Shown: one piece after another, positions 8,815 through 17,662 of the stretch
Layout: every line of letters starts with the position of its first letter
How positions within the stretch are numbered: the stretch's first letter is position 1
DNA from: Candidatus Villigracilis vicinus
Lineage (GTDB): Bacteria > Chloroflexota > Anaerolineae > Anaerolineales > Villigracilaceae
Reading direction: 5' to 3'
DNA length: 64,000 nt
Assembly: GCA_016721315.1 (NCBI GenBank)
Contig: JADKIL010000020.1
Coordinates: 1 to 64,000, forward strand
Notes under the pieces: model-generated
What the model was told of the DNA's origin: nothing
Seen by the model: the letters and a program-made list of their open reading frames with translations, nothing else
The model's database searches: none
Translations under genes and position numbers: made by a program

Positions 8815-10674
8815 ATGATAATCGAACGAAACGAACTCAGAAATATTGCTATTATTGCCCACGTTGACCATGGCAAGACCACATTAGTGGATGGGCTCCT
8901 GCGTCAATCCCATACCTTCCGTGAGAACCAGCACGTAGAAGAACGTGTGATGGACTCCAATGACCTTGAACGCGAGCGTGGCATTACCATCCTTGCCAAG
9001 AATACAGCTATCAGCCTGATGGACCCCACTACCAATCAGCCGATCAAGATCAATATTGTAGACACTCCCGGACATGCCGATTTTGGTGGCGAGGTGGAGC
9101 GTGTTATGAATATGGTGGACGGCGTGCTCCTGCTTGTCGATGCGGCAGAAGGACCCATGCCGCAGACGCGCTTTGTATTGAAGAAAGCGCTTCAAATGGG
9201 GCATAAAGCCATCGTTGTGATCAATAAGGTGGATCGCAGAGACGCTGAGCCGTCTCGCGTATTGAATGAGACTTTTGATCTTTTTATCGAGTTGGGTGCA
9301 ACGGAAGAGCAGGCTGATTTCCCGGTCATTTATGCCCAAGGATCTGCGGGCAAGGCAGGGCTTACTCCTGAACTGAGCCCTGATCTGCAGCCCTTGTTCG
9401 ATGTAATTCTCAAACATATCCCTGCCCCTAAAGTGGACCCTGACGCGCCTTTGCAGTTGCTTGTTACCATGTTGGGGTATGACGATTACCGTGGTGTGAC
9501 TGCCATTGGGCGTGTTTTTGCGGGCACCATTAAAGCGGGTCAAAAAATGGCGCGCATGAAGTTGGACGGGACGGTTGCACCTGAGAGTGCTCGTTACTTA
9601 TATACTTTCAAAGGTTTGAACAAGGTTGAGATCGGCGAGGTTAAAGCCGGTGACATTATCTCATTGGCAGGCTTGGAAGGCATAGCCATCGGTGAAACTC
9701 TAGCGGACCCGGCGAACCCTGTTGCATTGCCGACCATCAAAGTGGAAGAGCCGACCGTCCGTATGACTTTTGGTGTAAACACCTCTCCGTTTACCGGCAA
9801 AGAAGGGAAGTGGGGAACTTCACGCAAACTGCGCGAACGTTTGTTTGAAGAGCTGCGCACCAACGTTTCTTTGCGGGTGGAAGAAACTGAGTCTGCAGAG
9901 AATTTCCTGGTTTCCGGGCGCGGCGAGTTACATCTTGGTATCCTGATCGAGACCATGCGGCGCGAAGGCTATGAATTTCAAGTCTCCCGCCCTGAGGTTA
10001 TTTATCATAAAGCCGACGATGGTGTATTGCTAGAACCGTACGAAGAAGTCCATGTTGAAACCAGTGCTGAAACCGTTGGTGTAGTTGTGGAGATGCTTGG
10101 AAGTAGACGCGGCAGAATGATGGATATGCAGGATACGGGTCAGGGAATGACGCGCATGGTTTACATTGTCCCAACGCGCGGTTTGCTTGGTTTCCGCTAT
10201 CAATTCCTTACGTCAACACGCGGTGCTGGTATTATGCATACCATTTTTCATGGATATGATGAAATTGGCGGGGCAATGGCTTCGCGTCCAAGAGGCTCAC
10301 TTGTTGCCTGGGAGGCAGGCACGACTACTGCTTACTCACTCAAGAGCGCAGAAGAGCGTGGAGAATTATTTGTTGGACCTGGCGTTGAGGTGTACGAAGG
10401 CATGGTGATCGGCGAAAACTCTCGCGGAACTGACCTTTCTGTCAACGTCTGTAAAAAGAAGCACCTGACCAACATGCGCGCTTCCGGCGGTGACATGGAA
10501 ATCCGCCTCACCCCGCCGCGCCAGATGTCCCTCGACGAGGCGATCGAATATCTCTCTGATGACGAGTTGCTCGAAGTGACTCCCGAATCGTTTAGAATCC
10601 GTAAGCGTATTTTAAATACAGATGAGCGCGGTAAGCAAACGAAGAAGTCAAAAGAACAATTTGGTGACGAATAG
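8815..10674 (+). CDS. typA: Ribosome-associated GTPase TypA/BipA
   Basis: A 619-residue translational GTPase of full family length. The G domain has AHVDHGKT (15-22), DTPGH (83-87) and NKVD (137-140), followed by an EF-Tu domain 2, an EF-G-like domain (SGRGELHLGILIETMRREG) and the TypA-specific C-terminus with RGLLGFRYQFLT and GTDLSVNVCKKKHLTNMR. TypA binds the ribosome in a GTP-dependent way and aids assembly of the large subunit under stress and cold. Start ATG 8815 gives the conserved ERNELRNIAIIAHVDHGKT beginning; the ribosome site is weak (AATGGAATAAAT). It is monocistronic with a good terminator after the stop. Confidence 0.95.
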   Translation: MIIERNELRNIAIIAHVDHGKTTLVDGLLRQSHTFRENQHVEERVMDSNDLERERGITILAKNTAISLMDPTTNQPIKINIVDTPGHADFGGEVERVMNMVDGVLLLVDAAEGPMPQTRFVLKKALQMGHKAIVVINKVDRRDAEPSRVLNETFDLFIELGATEEQADFPVIYAQGSAGKAGLTPELSPDLQPLFDVILKHIPAPKVDPDAPLQLLVTMLGYDDYRGVTAIGRVFAGTIKAGQKMARMKLDGTVAPESARYLYTFKGLNKVEIGEVKAGDIISLAGLEGIAIGETLADPANPVALPTIKVEEPTVRMTFGVNTSPFTGKEGKWGTSRKLRERLFEELRTNVSLRVEETESAENFLVSGRGELHLGILIETMRREGYEFQVSRPEVIYHKADDGVLLEPYEEVHVETSAETVGVVVEMLGSRRGRMMDMQDTGQGMTRMVYIVPTRGLLGFRYQFLTSTRGAGIMHTIFHGYDEIGGAMASRPRGSLVAWEAGTTTAYSLKSAEERGELFVGPGVEVYEGMVIGENSRGTDLSVNVCKKKHLTNMRASGGDMEIRLTPPRQMSLDEAIEYLSDDELLEVTPESFRIRKRILNTDERGKQTKKSKEQFGDE

Positions 10675-10680
10675 AACTCA

Positions 10681-10712
10681 AGAGCCATGCAATTTAGCAT
10701 GGCTCTTTTTTT
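10681..10712 (+). terminator. Intrinsic terminator of typA
   Basis: AGAGCCATGC pairs with GCATGGCTCT around AATTTA, followed by a run of T residues, 6 nt after the typA stop. Confidence 0.9.
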
Positions 10713-10722
10713 ATCGATAATG

Positions 10723-11433
10723 CTAACACCCCAGGACGATGGTCTTGCTGCTGTTCGATCCTGCAGTGTTGTAAGCGATTATGCTGTAGCCTGCAGTTTG
10801 CCCGGATAGTAAAGTGATCTTTTCCTTGAATTGGGTGGTGTTCGCCGAAAGCTCTGCTATGACCACATCATTTCGAACGACACGGTAACCAGTCTCGTCT
10901 TCTTTGTCTGACCAGGATAGTGTTACATCCGCTTCATTCGTGGCGTAATCGCAGAAGATATCCCATTTTTGCAAACTGACATTTTCAGGCGCGTTCGCCT
11001 TAGGTGTGGGTGGCGCAGTGACAGTTGGAATTGCGCTGACGCTTCCGGATGGTGTTACAAATTCGCCTGCCACCCAGCATGGACCCGCATCTGTTGAAAC
11101 GAGCCAATGGCTTGGTGGATAGTAGCCAACGATCTCCACTGAAAAACCGGGTTGAATTTGTGTAACAAGTTCGTAGTTTACGCCGGGACCTGTGCGGCAA
11201 TTCGTCACGTCTTCAAAGCTGGCGAAAGGATTCGAAGATGCTGCAGATGTGGAAGCTCATGGTGAATTATTAGCTGCTGTCGGGCTGGCAAGCGGCGATG
11301 GGTCGTCGAGTGCTGCCTGAACGGTTAATGCGGCAACAGTGGCGACGCTTGGCGAAGGAGATCCCGAGCCGGGAAGGTTGCATGCGGAAAATAGAAAACT
11401 TGCGGCGATTAGAAAATAGAAAAGTTTTTTCAT
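10723..11433 (-). pseudogene. SH3b plus FN3-like lipoprotein interrupted by one in-frame TGA
   Basis: From ATG 11433 a lipoprotein signal (MKKLFYFLIAASFLFSAC, Cys18) opens a frame that meets TGA at codon 59 (11259-11257) and then continues in the same frame without a shift to the stop at 10723. The downstream part carries an SH3b-like domain (NCRTGPGVNYELV ... PCWVAGEFV) and a fibronectin-type or similar beta domain (VTLSWSDKEDETGYRVVRN ... AYNTAGSNSSKTI). The TGA lies in a Ser/Ala/Asn linker where no Cys would be expected and no good SECIS-like hairpin follows, so a nonsense mutation or base error is more likely than selenocysteine. Without readthrough only a 58-residue lipopeptide would be made; an internal restart would lack export. 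Confidence 0.7.
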
Positions 11434-11469
11434 GGCTGTTCCATTATGAGATAAAGCATGATTGCTTCT

Positions 11470-12357
11470 TTATTTTTCAATAACAACAAGAGATTGGATC
11501 AGTTCATCTAAAGCATTGAGAGAAGGGCTGAACTGGTCTCCATTACTGGTTTCTATGAGTTGATTGATTGTTCCATAAAAGGATGCGAACTCTTCATTGC
11601 TTGTCAATGGCTTGCCAATATATTCACCTAGAAACGGCGCATCAACCTTGATGATGAATGAGACGAAATATTTCTCATCATTGGTAATGCCCTGGTAAAG
11701 ATAGGTCATGGTCGTACTGGATAGAGGGTCGGCGGAAAAAGACTTGGTGATGAGGTAACGGTATCCGGTACCATTCTTAAAGTCAACCGGGATAAGCTGA
11801 GCGTCAATGACACTGCCTGCACCCGCTAGGCGCGGAAAGTCAACGTGATGGTCAGTTTGCCCATCAAGGACTGCTTTTAAATTATCTAGCACACCTGCCT
11901 CAAGAGCATTGATATCATCAGAACGGAAGACACGAATCGCAGGAGAGAGAATCTCAGCACTGTCTCCCGGATATGCGCTGAACAAGATGCGGGCATTTTG
12001 CGGGTACGGTAATTCGAATGGCAGAGATACTTCGTATACTTCTTCAACTGAAGTGTTGACGGTGTTGTCGATGCCATTCGGAAAATCAAAGCCGACAATG
12101 ATACCCATTTCGCTGAATGTGAAAACATTTTCCGCTTCTACTTCGGATTGAGGAGCGGGCTCGGTTTCAGTGGTTGGACTCGCTGCAGAAACTTCTGTTG
12201 CAGCAGAAACTTCTGCAGACTCTTCTGTTGCAACAGACTCTGTGATTGGTACTTCGGCTTCTGGTATAGAAGGAATTTCAGTTGGCAGAGCAGGTCTGCA
12301 CCCAACGAGAATAGATAGGGTCAATAGGATGGCTGCGTTTCGAAAGGTGCGTCTCAT
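11470..12357 (-). CDS. Lipoprotein, paralogue 1 of a tandem family
   Basis: A 295-residue lipoprotein with lipobox LVGC (Cys20), a Glu/Ala/Thr linker to about residue 75, and a C-terminal domain shared with the next two genes upstream. Shared landmarks are a strand-rich N-terminal part ending in an IRVFR/IRIYP element, a central NGTGYRYL element, a YLYQGITNDEKYFVSF element and a final Leu-rich helix (SPSLNALDELIQSLVV). I do not recognise the domain as a named family. Its ATG overlaps the TGA of a 23-codon ORF (ATGA), suggesting coupled translation. Likely exposed on the outer face of the membrane. Confidence 0.75.
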   Translation of the reverse strand: MRRTFRNAAILLTLSILVGCRPALPTEIPSIPEAEVPITESVATEESAEVSAATEVSAASPTTETEPAPQSEVEAENVFTFSEMGIIVGFDFPNGIDNTVNTSVEEVYEVSLPFELPYPQNARILFSAYPGDSAEILSPAIRVFRSDDINALEAGVLDNLKAVLDGQTDHHVDFPRLAGAGSVIDAQLIPVDFKNGTGYRYLITKSFSADPLSSTTMTYLYQGITNDEKYFVSFIIKVDAPFLGEYIGKPLTSNEEFASFYGTINQLIETSNGDQFSPSLNALDELIQSLVVIEK

Positions 12358-12425
12358 AGCAATGTAACGCTTTCCTGTTCGCTTGGGTCCTTATAGGTAA
12401 CTTCAATAATCACTTTTTTGGTCAT
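12354..12425 (-). CDS. 23-residue ORF translationally coupled to lipoprotein paralogue 1
   Basis: Between the second and first lipoprotein genes a short ORF starts at ATG 12425 after AGGAGCCGC and ends in a TGA that overlaps the next ATG as ATGA. The peptide begins MTKKVIIEVTYKDPSEQ, is charged and not membrane-like. The good ribosome site plus overlap argue that it is translated, perhaps only to load ribosomes onto the next gene. No family is recognised. Confidence 0.5.
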   Translation of the reverse strand: MTKKVIIEVTYKDPSEQESVTLL

Positions 12426-12432
12426 GCGGCTC

Positions 12433-13302
12433 CTATTTTATTTGGATAGATTGAACGAGCATATCCAAAGCGTTCAGATTAGGCTGAAAAGAATCTGGGC
12501 TGGCGGCATTCAAGATATCCGTGATGCCTTGATAGTATGCGTTTATGCCAGTCTCATCCTGAATGGGGTCACTCGGATATGGCACCCCGTCTGCTTCAGG
12601 ATTTTCTACTGTGGATTGTAACGGCAATACGATGGGGAAGACGATCGTAATCATATACTTCCCATCATTGGAAAGCCCTTCGTAATGATAAAAACTGGCA
12701 TTATTAATTACACGACCGGGGAACTGTCCATACTGTGAGAGCATGCGGACACCATTGCCATTATTTAATACGAGTAATTTTGCTTGTGCTGCATAATGTT
12801 GTTCCGCTGCGCCCTTGAAAGGCACGCTGGAAAGATTCTCATTCGTCAATGGCGTGGATGGGTTTGTGAGGATCGCCTGTAATTTTTCTAAACTGCTCGC
12901 TGCCCACGGGTTTACGTCAGCATATTCCTTCGCTGGATAAATGCGGATTACGGGTGAGAGACCTTCAGAAACTACCGGGTAGTCTGCAAGTGTAAATTGG
13001 ATATATTCTGGCGCGACGCCCCAGGGTCCACCTCCCGATTCGTCTACGGAAGGAACGGTCTCACTCTTCGCGCCAGTGGCTAGCCCATCTGGAATAGTAA
13101 AACTTATATTTTGATACGTAATTTCTATTCCTGTTGGTTGGGAAGGTTGTTTGCTCTCTGCAGTTTGTGTTACCGCTTGTAACGTGGCAGCCACTATTGT
13201 TTCAATCCCAGGCTGATCGGAGACTCCGGTGGGGGCAGTTCCACCGCAGGCAAGTGTGACGAAGATTAAGGTCACTAATGATATGTAGTATGTTCTTTTC
13301 AT
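12433..13302 (-). CDS. Lipoprotein, paralogue 2 of a tandem family
   Basis: A 289-residue lipoprotein with lipobox TLAC (Cys19) and a short linker. The mature domain follows the same plan as its neighbours: ISFTIPDGLA, PVIRIYPAKEY, NGNGVRMLSQY, FYHYEGLSNDGKYMITIVFP, and the closing helix QPNLNALDMLVQSIQIK. The start is supported by GAGGAGAGC directly upstream. Only 7 nt separate it from the 23-codon ORF downstream, so the four genes 14200 to 11470 probably form one transcript. Function unknown; similarity between the copies is judged by eye. Confidence 0.75.
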   Translation of the reverse strand: MKRTYYISLVTLIFVTLACGGTAPTGVSDQPGIETIVAATLQAVTQTAESKQPSQPTGIEITYQNISFTIPDGLATGAKSETVPSVDESGGGPWGVAPEYIQFTLADYPVVSEGLSPVIRIYPAKEYADVNPWAASSLEKLQAILTNPSTPLTNENLSSVPFKGAAEQHYAAQAKLLVLNNGNGVRMLSQYGQFPGRVINNASFYHYEGLSNDGKYMITIVFPIVLPLQSTVENPEADGVPYPSDPIQDETGINAYYQGITDILNAASPDSFQPNLNALDMLVQSIQIK

Positions 13303-13327
13303 GCTCTCCTCTATTTAATGCGTAAAA

Positions 13328-14200
13328 TTAAAAACCTGTAACTTGCATGGACGCGATCATCTCGTCGAGGGCATCCAGGAAGGGGTTGAAATTATAGGTT
13401 TCGGTGGAGTTTAATTTTTGGGCTACAGCATCCAGGTACCCTGGAAAATCATCCATGTTGAATGGCACTCCGTCTGCTGGAACAGGGGTATCAATATTCC
13501 CATCCGCAGGCAGGAATGCAGCGTTGATCGGCAGGATTGCTTGCACAAAATACTTATTGTCTGATGTTACGCCTTGATAATAGTAAAACAGCGCGTCATT
13601 GGTGATCGGACCGAAGTTTTGCATGACTTGGGTCAGATAGCGCACCCCATGCCCATTCTGGAAATCAAGTGCATGGATCTGGACGGTGAAATTTGTATCC
13701 AGTTCATCAGGTAAGGGTTGCCCGTCTATGTATTGAGTAGTTTGAAGAACTTTTACAGTACTGGCGGTCATTTCACTGTATTGAGAATACTCGTCGGCAC
13801 GAAAGATCATGATTCTGGGCGTGTATACACTGTTACTTACGGCATATAAGTTGAACTTGATACTGAGATGCTGTGGCATGTCACCGAGGGAGGGATTTAC
13901 GTATGGGTATTCAACCTCGGTGGTCATGGATGAAGTGGCATCGTTGGCAACACTATTGGGAATGAGGAAAGAGATTTCGGCAGTTTGTAGTGGTGTGCCG
14001 TCAGGGGTAAGTTGCCCATCAGCTTCTGTAGCAGGGATTTCGGTAACTGCGCTGAGAGGTGCGGTCGCAGTCAGTGCTTGTACAGTTTCAGCAACTGCGG
14101 TTTCAAGGTTGGTTTGAGAGGGTTGTGTAGCGGGGGCACTTAGCCCACATGCCATTGTTGCTATGAGCGCGAAAATTAACCATGGGATTGCCTTTTTCAT
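13328..14200 (-). CDS. Lipoprotein, paralogue 3 of a tandem family
   Basis: A 290-residue lipoprotein, first gene of the tandem set. The lipobox TMAC puts the lipidated Cys at residue 18. The mature domain has the family landmarks PRIMIFRADEY, NGHGVRYLTQVM, FYYYQGVTSDNKYFVQAILP and the final FNPFLDALDEMIASMQV. ATG 14200 is used, not the longer in-frame start at 14332, because CGGAG lies 8 nt upstream and the signal peptide begins there. An inserted loop (about residues 225-250, LPADGNIDTPVPADGVPF) aligns with a similar insert in paralogue 2 but not paralogue 1. Function unknown. Confidence 0.75.
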   Translation of the reverse strand: MKKAIPWLIFALIATMACGLSAPATQPSQTNLETAVAETVQALTATAPLSAVTEIPATEADGQLTPDGTPLQTAEISFLIPNSVANDATSSMTTEVEYPYVNPSLGDMPQHLSIKFNLYAVSNSVYTPRIMIFRADEYSQYSEMTASTVKVLQTTQYIDGQPLPDELDTNFTVQIHALDFQNGHGVRYLTQVMQNFGPITNDALFYYYQGVTSDNKYFVQAILPINAAFLPADGNIDTPVPADGVPFNMDDFPGYLDAVAQKLNSTETYNFNPFLDALDEMIASMQVTGF

Positions 14201-14399
14201 TGCATTAACTCCGTTGAAAAGCTTTATTTGATTTGAGACTGAGTTTAATTGCTTGAGAGGAGTTCTCCCATGACCCATAAATACTATTTGGATGTATTCG
14301 GTGAAGATAAATGAGAGAGTGAAATTCGCCACCTGAAAGTAGGGCAGGCGGCGGGGTGGGCGAGGCGTTATATCCTGAATTTTGAGACTGGAGGTTTAT

Positions 14400-15143
14400 T
14401 TATATAACTTTGATTTGTGCCGATTTTTCCAGCCGGTCTTTTATTAGGAATGGGATGTATAAAATAAAGAAGATGATAAATGCCACCAATTCCAATTGAG
14501 GGATATACCAAGGCCAGGGTGAAAGAATATCCATGAGGGTTGGCGAAGGCGGCTTTTGAGCTATGAACAGGTAATTACTGCCAATGGCGTAATTAAAAAA
14601 GAAAATAAATATCATATAGATATTCGTCCAAATGAAGATACGCTTGAAAGATGCCAGGGTGGGGCGTAACCCTTCAACAACGGTCATGAAGATCGGAATA
14701 GTGATGATCAATCCATGCGCGATGAGAGTCTGCATGATGCGGTAATGCGGAATGTCATACACAATGGCATCAGCGGGTGTAAGGAACGCTTGTAGTGCAC
14801 CGCCGATACCCAAGAAGTAAGTAAAATCATATAGACTGCGATTATCGGTCAATGCAGTGTAGACGGTAACCCAGACCATTACACTGCATAAGTGAAGCGG
14901 CAGCATGGTTTGAATATTCCAGATGCCCCAATAAGCCGACCAGATATGTAAACCAATTTCGTTGAGAGCTAGTGCAATTGCAAGTACCTTTCGTATGTTG
15001 TCCTTTTGTGTTTTTCCCCAAGTGTTTCGAAAGTAAATAAACGATAGCCAGATAAACACAAAGATCCCAATAACGGTCAAGTGTTTCGGACCAAATATCT
15101 GTAATTGTGTTATTGTCGGCTCTACTGAAAACACGTCAAACAT
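14400..15143 (-). CDS. YwaF/TIGR02206-family integral membrane protein
   Basis: A 247-residue membrane protein with about six transmembrane helices. The family landmarks LPLHLCSVMVW (second or third helix), the GGALQAFLTP turn, AIGSNYLFIAQKP and SPWPWYIPQLE match the YwaF group (TIGR02206), which has no established function. It is the last gene of a possible minus-strand unit; the DUF3592 gene starts 24 nt upstream of its ATG. The 199 nt between this gene and the lipoprotein set hold no gene and no convincing terminator. Confidence 0.8.
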   Translation of the reverse strand: MFDVFSVEPTITQLQIFGPKHLTVIGIFVFIWLSFIYFRNTWGKTQKDNIRKVLAIALALNEIGLHIWSAYWGIWNIQTMLPLHLCSVMVWVTVYTALTDNRSLYDFTYFLGIGGALQAFLTPADAIVYDIPHYRIMQTLIAHGLIITIPIFMTVVEGLRPTLASFKRIFIWTNIYMIFIFFFNYAIGSNYLFIAQKPPSPTLMDILSPWPWYIPQLELVAFIIFFILYIPFLIKDRLEKSAQIKVI

Positions 15144-15167
15144 GTGCGCTCCCTGTTTGTTGGCTCT

Positions 15168-15665
15168 TTATCCAACGATTTGTGATTTACGTGTAGAGAC
15201 GAAAAGAATAATTGCCCCAAATACAAAGAAGATCGGTCCGCAACAAACGGTCCAAACGACAAAGTCGCTGAGAGGGGCACTTTTATTCGTGTCTGTTAAT
15301 GATTTGCCAGGGTTGTTTGGGTCGTAATAGACGGTGATGGATGCGCCCTCTGCTGGTGACTTACTGACCAGTGCGCCTATTTCTGAGTCGCTGCCGGAAT
15401 ATGTGATACCGTCCACACTATATTCATAATCATAAGAATATTTTTCTTCGTTCCGGTTGATATCTCTAGTGAAAAATGAATTTGTTACTCTTCCGCTGGT
15501 CTCCAGCCAATTGAGGCGTTGTATGGTGCTGAAGTAAGCGATTGTTCCAAGGACGAGCGTCAATATTATGGAACCGATCATCATTGTGGCGCCGATGAGC
15601 TTTCCGCGTTTATTCATCTTTGTTTCGTTTGCTCGTAGGGTTTCCGGGTCTAGTTTGCCGATCAT
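15168..15665 (-). CDS. DUF3592 membrane protein
   Basis: A 165-residue protein with two transmembrane helices (about residues 22-47 and 135-158) enclosing an extracytoplasmic beta domain with the DUF3592 hallmark VYYDPNNPGKS and YDYEYSVDGITYSG. DUF3592 proteins are widespread with no proven role. ATG 15665 is chosen because AAGGAG sits 5 nt upstream; the frame opens earlier but without support. It follows the YbaK gene by 25 nt and probably shares its transcript. Confidence 0.75.
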   Translation of the reverse strand: MIGKLDPETLRANETKMNKRGKLIGATMMIGSIILTLVLGTIAYFSTIQRLNWLETSGRVTNSFFTRDINRNEEKYSYDYEYSVDGITYSGSDSEIGALVSKSPAEGASITVYYDPNNPGKSLTDTNKSAPLSDFVVWTVCCGPIFFVFGAIILFVSTRKSQIVG

Positions 15666-15690
15666 AAATTCTCCTTGTTGCACGCACAAG

Positions 15691-16167
15691 TTACTTGATT
15701 GATACGATTCTTCCGCCGGTCATCTTTTGCAGATCTTCAGTTCTTAATTCAAAAATGGCGTTAGGCGTGCCTGCCGCAGCCCACACTGAAGGATGTTGCT
15801 GGAAGTCTTCGTCAATGAAGGTTTCCATTTTTTCAGTAAGACCGATAGGCGGCACACCGCCGATGGCAAAACCTGTCACTGCTCGGACAAAATCAGCATC
15901 TGCTTTGCCGATGGCTTCACCCGCAAATTCCCCGATCCGCTTTTCATTTACACGGTTGGGACCGCTGGCAAGCACAAGGATCGGTTTGCCGCTGGCTTTT
16001 CCGCGAAATATCAGCGATTTAACGATTTGACCCAGCGCACAACCGGCTTGATCTGCAGCTTCCTGCGCGGTGCGCGTTGATTCAGTATGTTCGACTACCT
16101 CATATGGGTAGCCATACTCTGTGAGAATGTTCTGTATTTTTTGAGCAGATGAAGAAAGAGGGGACAT
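15691..16167 (-). CDS. YbaK/EbsC-family aminoacyl-tRNA deacylase
   Basis: A 158-residue single-domain protein of the YbaK/ProX family, which hydrolyses mischarged tRNAs such as Cys-tRNA-Pro or Ala-tRNA-Pro. Visible family features are TAQEAADQAGCALGQIVKSLIF, the catalytic-lysine region of this motif, RVNEKRIGEFAG, and the glycine-rich AIGGVPPIG. Size and single-domain form fit a free-standing deacylase. It is the first gene of the minus-strand unit running to the YwaF-like gene and is divergent from the methyltransferase at 16277. The exact tRNA substrate cannot be told from sequence. Confidence 0.9.
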   Translation of the reverse strand: MSPLSSSAQKIQNILTEYGYPYEVVEHTESTRTAQEAADQAGCALGQIVKSLIFRGKASGKPILVLASGPNRVNEKRIGEFAGEAIGKADADFVRAVTGFAIGGVPPIGLTEKMETFIDEDFQQHPSVWAAAGTPNAIFELRTEDLQKMTGGRIVSIK

Positions 16168-16276
16168 TCAAATATTATAAAATACCCGTGACTTAAAGTT
16201 GTGCATTCCCTCACATACCTGAAAGGTTATTCAAAATCGAGATATCGGCAACACCTGATGTATGTATAATTGCAGG

Positions 16277-16969
16277 ATGACAACTCAAGAAGAAATATAC
16301 AAAACCGAAGGGGATAAATACGAAGCCCTGATCGCGCGGGAGGATCATCTGGGAAATATCCTCAAGACCTTGCGCGAAATTACACCTCTTGAAAACCGCC
16401 TCGTTTTAGACCTTGGGGCTGGTACTGGGCGATTGGCCTGCATGCTTGCTCCATATGTAGGCAACGTCCATGCATTTGATATTTCAGAAGAGATGTTACG
16501 GGTATGCAAACAGAAATTCGGCGAAAGCGGACTCTCGAACTGGCAGGTGGATATCGCTGACCATCGTAAACTGCCTGTACCTGACCAATCTGCTGACTTG
16601 GTCGTCTCTGGATGGAGTGTGAGTTATCTCGCAGTGTGGAATCCTGATACATGGCGGGAAGCAATGGAAGCGTGGCTTGCCGAGATGCGGCGAGTGTTGA
16701 AGCCAGGTAGTTGCATTGTCCTGTTCGAGTCATTGGGAACGGGTAACGAGAGACCGATCAAGCTGGATCATTTGCAAAATTTCTACCCCTGGTTGGATGA
16801 AGTCGGCTTTCAGAATAAATGGATCCGCACCGATTATAAATTTGAATCTTTGGGAGAAGCCGAAGAACTTTCCCGCTTTTTCTTTGGTGATGAATTGGGG
16901 AATAAGGTGCTGCAAAATAACTGGATGATTCTGCCCGAATGCACTGGTGTGTGGTGGTTGAAAATTTAA
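16277..16969 (+). CDS. Class I SAM-dependent methyltransferase
   Basis: A 230-residue methyltransferase: motif I VLDLGAGTGR at about 43-52, an acidic residue at the end of strand 2 (HAFDIS), and WQVDIADHRKLPVPDQSADLVVSGW as motif II/post-I, followed by EMRRVLKPGSCIVLFESLG. The substrate is unknown. The start is ambiguous: ATG 16262 or 16277. I prefer 16277 because homology starts there and TATAAT lies 6 nt upstream of it (16265-16270), which would give a leaderless message. A convergent membrane-protein gene follows. Confidence 0.8.
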   Translation: MTTQEEIYKTEGDKYEALIAREDHLGNILKTLREITPLENRLVLDLGAGTGRLACMLAPYVGNVHAFDISEEMLRVCKQKFGESGLSNWQVDIADHRKLPVPDQSADLVVSGWSVSYLAVWNPDTWREAMEAWLAEMRRVLKPGSCIVLFESLGTGNERPIKLDHLQNFYPWLDEVGFQNKWIRTDYKFESLGEAEELSRFFFGDELGNKVLQNNWMILPECTGVWWLKI

Positions 16970-17003
16970 CAATAGACATTGGGTGTGCCCAATGTCTATT
17001 GTT
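16968..17003. terminator. Palindromic terminator between convergent genes
   Basis: AACAATAGACATTGGG pairs perfectly over 16 bp with 16988-17003 around TGTG. It overlaps the methyltransferase stop codon and lies 12 nt from the end of the opposing gene. Confidence 0.75.
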
Positions 17004-17015
17004 AATGCTTTTAGT

Positions 17016-17576
17016 CTAACCTTGTTTCTTAAAACCATTCTTTAGCGCCATCACCAGTCCTGTCAGGATCAATGCAATACTAGAACCAGCGAACAGCCAT
17101 TTAATGGTAGTAAGCAGGAACAGCAGCCAGGCAAGTGCAATCGGTGTGTCAGGGAAGACCGACACCAGAATCACGATCACAATATTTTCCAGAAGGTCGA
17201 AGAACCAGGCGCCAAGCGGCAGGATGTTGAGCTTTCGTATACCATTATTTGTTGCAAATCCGCGTTGGAATAACCAGGAGATCGCCAGCCCAAAGAAGAA
17301 TAAATATACGATTGGATAAATAATATCCACCGTTAATTCTACATTGCGGTAAAAAGGGCGCCCAAACTCGCCATATTGCTCGATCATGCCGAAGACCTTT
17401 TCTGGTGTGGCGAATATCATTAGGTCCAAAGGCATAATCCCACCCTGACCACCTTGCATCATGCCTTGAATAAGCGGCAACAGGAACCCGCCAAAGAAAC
17501 CATCCAGAAGAAGCAGGACAAGCACCAACCAACCTTTTGCCCATTGATAGAATTTATTTGAAAGATTTTGCAGCAT
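17016..17576 (-). CDS. Unknown integral membrane protein
   Basis: A 186-residue protein with about four or five hydrophobic helices (near residues 15-40, 85-105, 120-145, 150-178). A soluble stretch between the first two contains a Met/Gly/Gln-rich turn (GMMQGGQGGIMP). The last residues are basic (KNGFKKQG), consistent with a cytoplasmic C-terminus. AATGGAGGCTTT gives a good ribosome site. I do not recognise a family. It is separated from the Nudix gene by a hairpin and is probably transcribed with it or alone. Confidence 0.65.
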   Translation of the reverse strand: MLQNLSNKFYQWAKGWLVLVLLLLDGFFGGFLLPLIQGMMQGGQGGIMPLDLMIFATPEKVFGMIEQYGEFGRPFYRNVELTVDIIYPIVYLFFFGLAISWLFQRGFATNNGIRKLNILPLGAWFFDLLENIVIVILVSVFPDTPIALAWLLFLLTTIKWLFAGSSIALILTGLVMALKNGFKKQG

Positions 17577-17603
17577 AAAGCCTCCATTTGTAAAGTTAAT
17601 AAG

Positions 17604-17637
17604 AAAACACGCCGCCCGGTTAATGGTAGCGTGTTTT
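17604..17637 (-). terminator. Hairpin downstream of the Nudix gene
   Basis: On the minus strand AAAACACGC pairs with GCGTGTTTT over 9 bp followed by CTTATT. A second small hairpin (GCCCC/GGGGC) lies just before it. Confidence 0.5.
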
Positions 17638-17662
17638 GCCCCGTACTTTAGTAGGGGGCTTC

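Noticed and set aside
8790..8819. TTGACA 8790-8795 as the -35 of typA
   Set aside because: The matching -10 would fall on the start codon, putting transcription inside the gene; the conserved TypA N-terminus starts at 8815.
11257..11259. TGA in the lipoprotein as selenocysteine
   Set aside because: It lies in a Ser/Ala linker with no expected Cys and no good hairpin follows.
14201..14332. 44-residue N-terminal extension of lipoprotein paralogue 3
   Set aside because: The signal peptide and ribosome site start at 14200.
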